NCBI RefSeq assembly: GCF_000321225.1 | Contig: NW_004450266.1 | Location: 9,407,464 to 9,471,463 of the forward strand | DNA length: 64,000 nt | Source of the DNA: Odobenus rosmarus divergens | Taxonomy: Eukaryota; Chordata; Mammalia; Carnivora; Odobenidae | Direction of reading: 5' to 3' | Shown here: positions 57,196-64,000 of the stretch, piece after piece | Layout of the letters: every line of letters starts with the position of its first letter | Position numbering within the stretch: position 1 is the stretch's first letter | Notes under the pieces: model-generated | Seen by the model: the letters and a program-made list of their open reading frames with translations, nothing else | What the model was told of the DNA's origin: nothing | The model's database searches: none | Program-made: the position numbers and the translations under genes

Positions 57196-57489
57196 ACTTA
57201 GATAAGATTGCATTATATTTATTAGCAACCTCATCTGACACTTAAATTGTGTCATATACTGACAACAACCCCTAAATATTCTTTATCACCAGTCTACCCA
57301 AGTGCATAAATAATAGGCCCTCGTATGTACTGCAGTTAATTTTACCCTTGTTGAGTTAGACTCTTTATTCCAGATCAGTGACACTTCAACTTTAATATGC
57401 ATAGAGATTACTTGAGTGAAAAATACTGAAAGTCCACATTTGTGGTTCTACCATTATAGATTGTAATTAAATTGGTCTGGAACAGGATC
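57196..57489. other. No gene or clear repeat seen
   Basis: Unique sequence next to an L1 insertion site. Confidence 0.35.
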
Positions 57490-57505
57490 AAGAATTCTGA
57501 CTTCT

Positions 57506-57892
57506 TGATGTGGTATATATACACAATGGAATTTTACTCAGCCATCAAAAAAATGAAATCTTGCCATTTGCAATGATGTGGATAGAACTAGAGGGTATTA
57601 TGCTAAATGAAATAAGTCAATAGAGAAAGGACAATTATCATATGATCTCACCGATATGAGGAATTTGAGAAACAAGACAGAGGATCATAGGAGGAGGTAG
57701 GGGAAAAATGAAACAAGATGAAACCAGTGAAGAGACAAACCATAAGAGACTCAATCTCAGGAAACAGACTGAGGGTTGCTGGAGAGGAGCGGGGTGGGAG
57801 GATGGGGTGGCTGGGTGTTGGACACTGGGGAGGGTATGTGCTATTTTTATTAACATACATCATATGTTAATAAAAAAATTAAAATAAAAAAA
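57506..57892 (+). mobile_element. L1 3' end, 5'-truncated, with 15-bp duplication
   Basis: Contains the end of ORF2 and the 3' UTR: 'acacaatggaattttactc', 'agccatcaaaaaaatgaaa', 'ctcaatctcaggaaacaga' and 'ctgagggttgctggagagg', then a G-rich stretch and an A-rich tail. The 15-bp repeat 'agaattctgacttct' at 57491-57505 and 57893-57907 is identical. A typical 5'-truncated insertion, probably fairly young. Confidence 0.97.
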
Positions 57893-57907
57893 AGAATTCT
57901 GACTTCT

Positions 57908-58140
57908 CAAAAAATATTTAAAATAAGTCTCATGTAGGTGACCCAGGGACCATATTTTGACAAAAATACTAAAAAAGAAAAGTGCTTGGTGGGACATGTC
58001 CTGTCCTCCATGAAACCATATAAGTTTGGGCTGTCTCTCTTTGAGGCCAGTATAACGTACCTTTTAAAAAATAATTCTAGAATTTTCTAAGGACAAATAT
58101 CAAAGAAATTTTCTTCCCTATTTTAAAATATATGTATGCC
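57908..58140. other. No gene or clear repeat seen
   Basis: Unique sequence. Confidence 0.35.
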
Positions 58141-58320
58141 CTCTCATTTTAATCTTCACAACAATAAATCCTTAGGTTTAAATCCTTATTTAAATTTCTC
58201 TAAAAAGAAAAGCACTGATATTTTTGTTCTTTAAAATAAGACAGCACAGTCTCAGAGATATTAAGGAACTTGAACAAATTCAAAGAAGTTGTAAAACTGT
58301 AACCTGGGGCAATTTAATTC
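58141..58320 (-). repeat. MIR fragment
   Basis: 'ttttaatcttcacaacaat', 'cacagtctcagagatatta' and 'aggaacttgaacaaattca' match reverse-complement MIR. Confidence 0.55.
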
Positions 58321-58620
58321 CAAAATTTGTGTCCATTCTTCTCCCACCTTACTACATTGGATCCCTGGGAAGCATAATGTGTTATCCACAATCTATCCAT
58401 CTAATGACAAGAGTACCAGAAGCCCACTTAGTTGTAGTAGTCACGGTAGTCCATTGTAGTAGCCATAGAAAGACCAAAAGAAATCAATTGATGATGAATC
58501 TGAGGAGCACAGCTTTGAATTATGCCAGACATTGCACATGTGGGCTGTGGCCAATCAAGGCAAAAATGTTCTGTTTGTCCAGTGAGACAGATCCTGAAAT
58601 AACTACTTGACATTGATCAT
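58321..58620. other. No gene or clear repeat seen
   Basis: Unique sequence; a 128-codon frame at 58224-58610 starts in the MIR and has no recognisable domain. Confidence 0.35.
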
Positions 58621-58760
58621 GCATCAGGCCTTGAGCTTACCAACAATGATCTCATCATTGCAGGCCAACAAACGGTGATAAGACATTCTACTTGTCTTCA
58701 AAGTTTATAGTCTATTAAGGAAGAGAGATGAGTAAATAAGATAATCATAAGTGTAAAAAT
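58621..58760 (+). repeat. L2-like fragment
   Basis: 'catgcatcaggccttgagc', 'cttcaaagtttatagtcta' and 'ttaaggaagagagatgagt' recall the L2-like family seen at 20.6 kb. Tentative. Confidence 0.4.
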
Positions 58761-61004
58761 GGAGATCCCAGAGGAATTTTTGAGAGTCCAGAAAATGATA
58801 CCAATCAGGTAGACAAGTATAACTCCATGGAGAAGATAGTATCTAAACACAACTGGGATGGTAATACACTCTACTTTATTCAAGTCTCTACTCTGTGAAG
58901 CTGCAGGGCTTTCTGTCCAACAAACTCCCTCAGCAGGATTAAGCCAAGCATTCAATTTCATTTTAATTGCATTAAATCCCAGAAGACTAGAAAAATTGCA
59001 AATGCAGTCCCTGTGGTGAAAGACTGTACCAGTATCCTCTTCATGCTTAACTGAAGCAGATACAAAACCCACTAATTAACAGAGGCAAAAGAGTAATTTC
59101 AGTTTTTATTTAATTGAAAGCTCATAACTTACAACACAATTACTTAATTAGATCATTCTTATATTAATCTCTCTCCCTTATGCTTATATTCTTATGCTTA
59201 AATTCCATCAAGTTAGCTCACTATACCCCGTGATTTAATAAAGTTTTCTTAACTCATTTTTGTATAGATAACCATTGTTCTACATACTCAAGAAGTGGGT
59301 TCTACAGACTCTATCTTAAGTACCCATTATAAAGATAGAAAAGAAATAGCTGAAAGATATTATATGAGAGTAGAAGGATGACTTCAATTTTTTGACCCTT
59401 ATTTCTTCTTCTAAAACTTTCTATCCTCAAACTCTCAGCTCTGGAAGTGGATTTGGAAGTTAATTAATCTCTCATTATTGTAAAATATGAAGATACTTTC
59501 CAACAGAGAGGGACTCTTTGTCCATAATACTAGAAATATATATGGAGCTATCTTTAGTGACCTTTTGACCAGAGGTTGGGACTATGTTCTCTGTTCCAAA
59601 GATAAGCAATTTCTCTAACACATAGCACATACACCAAGTCTTCTGTAATCTGATCAATTCGTGATGCTCTCCTATGTACTTGGTGCTGATTTTCCTTATT
59701 CTTTACCATATATTAGCAAGCATTGTGTTTACATGAGTAGGATTGTGTGTGTGTGTGTGTGTGTGTGCTGGATTGTGGAACAAGTGGTTAAGGAGTCCTT
59801 TTTAATTTTAAGTTTACTAAATTTAAATTATATATTATAAAATGATGCAGCAGCAGAATAAAAAATCTGGAAACTGTAATATGAAAAACAAATACTCTCA
59901 CCTCTCTAACCCAACTTGAGTTACACTTTTTGATGTTTATTTTTTCATAATCATAATATCTTATTGATTATTTTAATCACACCATTATCACTTTGTAGTG
60001 TATTTGTCCATGTCTCCTGCAGAACCTTTCTTTTCACTCACATGTTCTCTCTCTATCTTTATCTCCATTCCTTTCTTTATCTCTGTCTGTCTCTTTCTCT
60101 CCCTCCTGCATCTTCAGTCTTTTCTTTGTCAATCTCCATTTTCTTCCTCCATTCATCCTTCTTTGGTCTGCCATTATTTGGTTTTGGCCCCACTCCTCTA
60201 CTGAAATCGTTCTAAGGCCAAAAATGACTTCATTCTTTCATAAATGCAATGGATACTTTCAGTTCTTATCCTTATCTTAATTTGTTTTAGGGATAAAATA
60301 GGAGATTGGGGTGGTTAGGCAAAATGTTATAGAATCAGGAGAAAGGGGTGTAACAGAACATGTTAGAAATCTTGAGATGACATAGTTTAAACGTTGCTAA
60401 ATTGTCTGCATTTTTACATGGAGATTCTTTTTCAGACTGAAGAGTTAGGGAGTCAGGGACAGAGAAAATGACCATGCATATATGACAGAATAAAGTTGGC
60501 CTATTCTTCATTCTTTGTCTTTTGGGCTTGAAAGCTCAGGACGTGTAGTGCTGTAAACAACAACTTCATTTTTGTGGTCAGACTCATGGTCTTTCCCCTA
60601 CTTCAGGCCCCATTAGTTAGCTATGTTAACAATTACAATGCCCTCTAACCCAGTCTCCAGACACTTATCTCACTAATCTAAGCTCCACAGTCATGAGGAT
60701 GAGCTTTCACATGCAAAAGTGCTATATCATAAAATAAAATGGCCAATGTTTCATCACTTAAACACAACTGTGGTTATAATTTTGTGATGTTTTGCTTTAC
60801 ATAATTGTATTTATATTATATAAATACGTACTTGCCCTATTATCACTTTGCATTAGTATAAGCATTCCCCCAAGTCTTCCAGGAATACAGGTGCAGGAAA
60901 GACTTTCCAAAGAACGTGAATGAGTGTTGTTTCAATGCTGTCAGAAGCCCTTATTTCAGAAACTCAATAATTACAAGGTACAGATAATGAATAGTAATAA
61001 CTAG
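58761..61004. other. Unique DNA with (TG)n and CT-rich tracts
   Basis: About 2.2 kb with no supported gene. A (TG)12 microsatellite lies at 59744-59767 and a CT-rich stretch at about 60040-60175 explains two overlapping hydrophobic-looking frames. Confidence 0.4.
59744..59767. repeat. (TG)n microsatellite
   Basis: Twelve TG units without interruption. Confidence 0.95.
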
Positions 61005-61235
61005 GAACATGCACTGCAGAGCCAGACTTCCAGGATTCAAATCTTGCCTTAAACTAACTAGTTTGTGTCTTTGAACAAGCAATTTGACTTTCCTGTGCCA
61101 CAATATCTGTATTGAAGAAGATAACAATATTTATGTCATATGGCTGTTGTGAGGATTAAGTAACATATTATATGTAAGTAATATAGGTGTTTAAAACAGC
61201 ATCTGGCACATGGTAACACATAGTTACTATAGGTA
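61005..61235 (+). repeat. MIR SINE fossil, well preserved
   Basis: 'agacttccaggattcaaat', 'gacttttcctgtgcc'-like block, 'atggctgttgtgaggatta', 'agtaacatattatatgtaa' and 'aacagcatctggcacatgg' then 'taacacatagttac' follow almost the full MIR. Confidence 0.87.
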
Positions 61236-61374
61236 CATATAAATATATAACAATATTACTGCATCTGTATATATCACACATATATATGTATAATACAAGT
61301 AACATTATTGTCTCAGGAAAACATGAAAAAAAAACATACACACATATTACATTTTATGGGGAGGAGGCAATTTA

Positions 61375-61490
61375 GTACAGTATAATGAGCAAGGACTGGA
61401 TTTTAGACCTCATATCTAATCTAGTTCTAATACTAGAACAAAGTTATTATGTAACTTTGGGTAAATCTCCCTAACTAGCTAATTACGATA
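61375..61490 (+). repeat. MIR fragment
   Basis: 'aaggactggattttagacc' and 'gtaactttgggtaaatctc' resemble the 5' half of MIR. Confidence 0.5.
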
Positions 61491-61494
61491 GCAA

Positions 61495-61600
61495 TTATAT
61501 TCTACAGATTTCATGGATGAGGAAACTAAGATCTACAGAGACTCTTGACCAATGTTTCACAAATGGAAAATGAAGCCAAGGACTCAAAGACGTCTCCCTA
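61495..61600 (-). repeat. MIR fragment
   Basis: 'tacagatttcatggatgag', 'gaaactaagatctacagag' and 'aaatgaagccaaggactca' match reverse-complement MIR. It lies back to back with the preceding plus-strand copy. Confidence 0.65.
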
Positions 61601-62490
61601 CAACATTGCTGCCTCTGTAAAATACATGCATTGGGTCCAGTGATCTTGAAAAATCTTTAATGAAAATCAATTATATGATAATGTAAAACAGCAACTTCAA
61701 CAATGAGTAAATGAATGTTGTCCTACTCAATTAAAATTTGTTAACTGAGACATTATTTAAGTCTTTTTAATATAGACATTCCTGCTAAAGACACAAAATC
61801 ATGTCTGCTTGAGAACAAAAATACCATCTCATTCTTTACTGTGAAATTCATTTTTTTCTCTATTTCTTAACACAGTGCCAAAAATCATAGACATTTAAGT
61901 ATTGTTCTTTTTTTGCTTCCTTCCTGCTTGTTTGACTGTGATAGAGAATATATAATGAAAACCTTTTTACTGTCAAGAACTGTTCCAGTGTATTCAGAAG
62001 CTCTGCTAGTAACAATAGATATCTTTATGTCAAAATTACCTTTATCGAGATATTTCCTCTTTCTTCTTTGATTCAAAAGCATGTTTTACAATAGTAGCAC
62101 CATGCCTACATTAAGCATAAACTTCAGGAAGTACAATTGAATAGCATAATATGTTCAGTGCCAAAGTTCACACTTTCTTGAACCTTAGAAATGTCACCCT
62201 CCCTTGCAGGTTTCAAAAAGTGTCTCTTTACCAGGAATGTAACAAAGCTTCAAAGGTTCCTGAGTCAGGCTCCAGGCTCCTGTAATTGGAGGGTGGATAT
62301 CTTCTCACTGAAAATAGTGCCCAAAATAGAATAGAAATAAGCCAGATGGTCCTGACTAGAAGCTCAAAGAGAAAGCTGATATATTAATAAGTTCCCAGTT
62401 ATGAATTGAAGATAAAAATTATTTAATGTAGAAATAGCATTACAGCCCAAGGAAAACTGATAAAACTACAAACAACTTCAGAAATATTTA
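61601..62490. other. No gene or clear repeat seen
   Basis: Unique AT-rich sequence. Confidence 0.35.
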
Positions 62491-62625
62491 AGCCAAGTGT
62501 TTACGTTTTAATCAAGGAAACTGAAGTCCAGAGAGGTTAATGAGGCAATGTCTTGCAGCAAATTCAGGAAAAAGCAGAGACTAAAACTCAGGATTTCAGA
62601 CTCTTACTGCAATGTAACTAAATAT
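62491..62625 (-). repeat. MIR fragment
   Basis: 'tcaaggaaactgaagtcca', 'gagaggttaatgaggcaat' and 'aaaactcaggatttcagac' match reverse-complement MIR. Confidence 0.65.
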
Positions 62626-62735
62626 ATGTTTTTCATAATGTGTCATTGAGCATGTAAAACTGATATCATGACAGCCTACCAGAGATTGGCATCCTATTGA
62701 TGATATTAGACATTTTGCTTTGCTTTTGTTTTCAG

Positions 62736-62893
62736 GCGAATGAAAATGGAACACTCATGAACACCTTACTGGACATCAAGTTGTTAAAAATATACATTCA
62801 AGCTAAAACTGAAATGGGAGAAATTGTCAGTGATGCTACAGGGAAAGCATCATGTCACTGCAGGAAAGGATTAACTTATTTTCAAATCTACAT
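62736..62893 (+). other. Candidate exon-like segment, weak
   Basis: A pyrimidine-rich stretch ending 'tgcttttgttttcag' (AG at 62734-62735) precedes the segment and 'gtaagc' (62894-62899) follows it, both good splice-site matches. The 158-nt stretch between is open in one frame (52 codons plus 2 nt, starting GCG AAT GAA) and is not a repeat I recognise. The predicted peptide has no domain I can name and two close cysteines ('ASCHCRKG'). No neighbouring exon was identified. It may be a real internal exon of an unknown transcript, a non-coding RNA exon, or chance. Confidence 0.15.
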
Positions 62894-63506
62894 GTAAGCA
62901 AAAAGTGACTTTTCCTGCTTAGTAGTTTGAATGTCTCTCTTCTTGGTGCAGGTGGTGAGGATGCAACCACCAGAGAGAACTGACGCCATGGGGGGAACAA
63001 GAGCTCTTGGATCAGGGACAGAGTGCTATGACATCCTGAGTCACAGCCAAATTTCTCAGATTCTGTTTCAAGAAAGCAAAGCAAGGACTGTGTAAAAATC
63101 ATGTTGCAGACTGAGAATATCAATAATGTACTTGGAACAAGGGAATAGGAAAGAGACACACTGAGTCATAAAGATTTCACCATGAGAATTTAAAATCCAG
63201 CTAAAAATCTGATGGTGTGAAATGGCAGCAATATGACATCACAGGAAAAGTCAGATTGAACCAACGTAAATATTATGCCACTGGCCAATTTGTTTACAAA
63301 TTGTTCCTAGCTGTTTAATATTAGGAACCAGAGAATGATACTGATATTATTCCTTAGAGCCTTAGAGCCATCAAGTATGGTTAAAATTGCAAAGGTATGC
63401 ATTAATACATGTAATTTTTGTGGGAGATTTTTCAGACTTTGAGCTTAGTTACTTAAAAAAATTATTTGTCATCTTCATAAATACCTGAATTAAAAAACAC
63501 CCATCT
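62894..63506. other. No gene or clear repeat seen
   Basis: Unique sequence; a 107-codon minus-strand frame at 62836-63159 has no recognisable domain. Confidence 0.35.
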
Positions 63507-63715
63507 TGGGGCACCTGAATGGCTGTCAGTTAAGCATCCAACTCTTGATTTTGGCTCAGATCATGATCTCAGGGTATTGAGATCAAGCCCCATGTCAGGG
63601 TCCATACTCACTGCGGAGTCTGCTTGGGATTTTCTCTCTCCCTCTTCCTCTGCCCCTCCCCCATGCTCTAAATAAATAAATAAATAAGTGAGTAAGTAAG
63701 TAAAATAAAATCTTG
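63507..63715 (+). mobile_element. Can-SINE, full length, older subtype
   Basis: 'cttggggcacctgaatggct', 'gattttggctcagatcatg', 'tgagatcaagccccatgtc', a CT-rich middle and a tail of 'aaataaataaataaataag' with GTAAGT-type variants. No clear duplication. The 'gattttggctcagatcatga' middle matches the 38.4-kb subtype. Confidence 0.93.
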
Positions 63716-64000
63716 AACAAATAGCCATGTTACCACCTTGATGTTGTTAAAGATATAAAGCTATCAAGACTGGGTAAATCTTATCTACTTGAGATTCAAG
63801 ATTTTAATACAGAAAAACACACACAACATTTAAGGTAGCACAACTCTGTACTATATATCATAAACATATGCACATGCACACAGACATTTACAAAACTTCT
63901 CTGAACTCCATCTGGGAAGTACTTTAAATGTAAAATTAGAAAATCAAAGACTGAGAAGCAGATGTCATATAATCCAATCCCACAACTCTAAACTTAGAAG
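63716..64000. other. No gene or clear repeat seen
   Basis: Unique sequence up to the window edge, with a short CA-rich run. Confidence 0.35.

Overview
The window looks like non-coding, repeat-dense nuclear DNA from a caniform carnivore, most probably the arctoid branch (bears, pinnipeds, mustelids). Eleven or twelve insertions of the tRNA-Lys-derived carnivore SINE (Can-SINE) are present, with the head 'ggcgcctgggtggctcag', an internal 'aggtcatgat' block and an AATAAA-rich tail, plus L1 elements with the carnivore-type 3' UTR. The head and middle resemble the arctoid consensus more than the dog SINEC_Cf or the felid form. The species cannot be fixed from this alone. Base composition is AT-rich, with a few GC-richer patches (L1 5' UTR about 54.4-55.3 kb; 21.7-22.2 kb).

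No protein-coding host gene could be supported. The open frames are short, lack recognisable domains, or lie inside or antisense to L1. The only coding-derived sequences are decayed L1 ORF1 and ORF2. One 158-nt segment near 62.7 kb is bounded by good splice-like signals and is kept as a weak candidate exon. The rest resembles a gene desert or a long intron.

Layout: 0-7.5 kb holds two Can-SINEs, several MIR and L2 fossils and a (TG)n tract. 7.5-11.0 kb is an old, 5'-truncated, minus-strand L1 with internal deletions in its reverse-transcriptase region. 11-19 kb has MIR/L2 relics, a palindromic repeat and a truncated SINE abutting a probable solo LTR (15.4-15.8 kb). 19.1-20.5 kb has a head-to-tail SINE dimer under a single target-site duplication, then a third SINE with a (CG)n(CA)n tract. 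20.6-28.4 kb is dominated by L2-like and MIR fossils, a hAT-type DNA transposon remnant and a SINE with a perfect 16-bp duplication. 28.4-38 kb is mostly unique AT-rich DNA with L1 3' tails. 38.4-45.5 kb contains SINEs, an MLT1-like LTR, old L1 pieces and an L1 tail with a duplicated end. 45.5-50.2 kb is AT-rich with (TA)n tracts. 50.2-55.3 kb is one nearly full-length minus-strand L1, bounded by a 12-bp target-site duplication and holding a 645-base run of N where the RT core should be. 55.3-64 kb is mostly unique DNA with L2/MIR fossils, one short plus-strand L1 with a 15-bp duplication and a final Can-SINE.

The elements act as a retrotransposition record: L1 supplies the machinery, SINEs are its parasites, and their target-site duplications and nesting give relative ages. 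No L1 copy here looks able to move, because ORF1 and ORF2 are frameshifted or interrupted. I found no convincing undescribed biological system; the leads below are structural. Family names for MIR, L2, MLT1-like and hAT-like relics come from remembered consensus patterns, not a database search.
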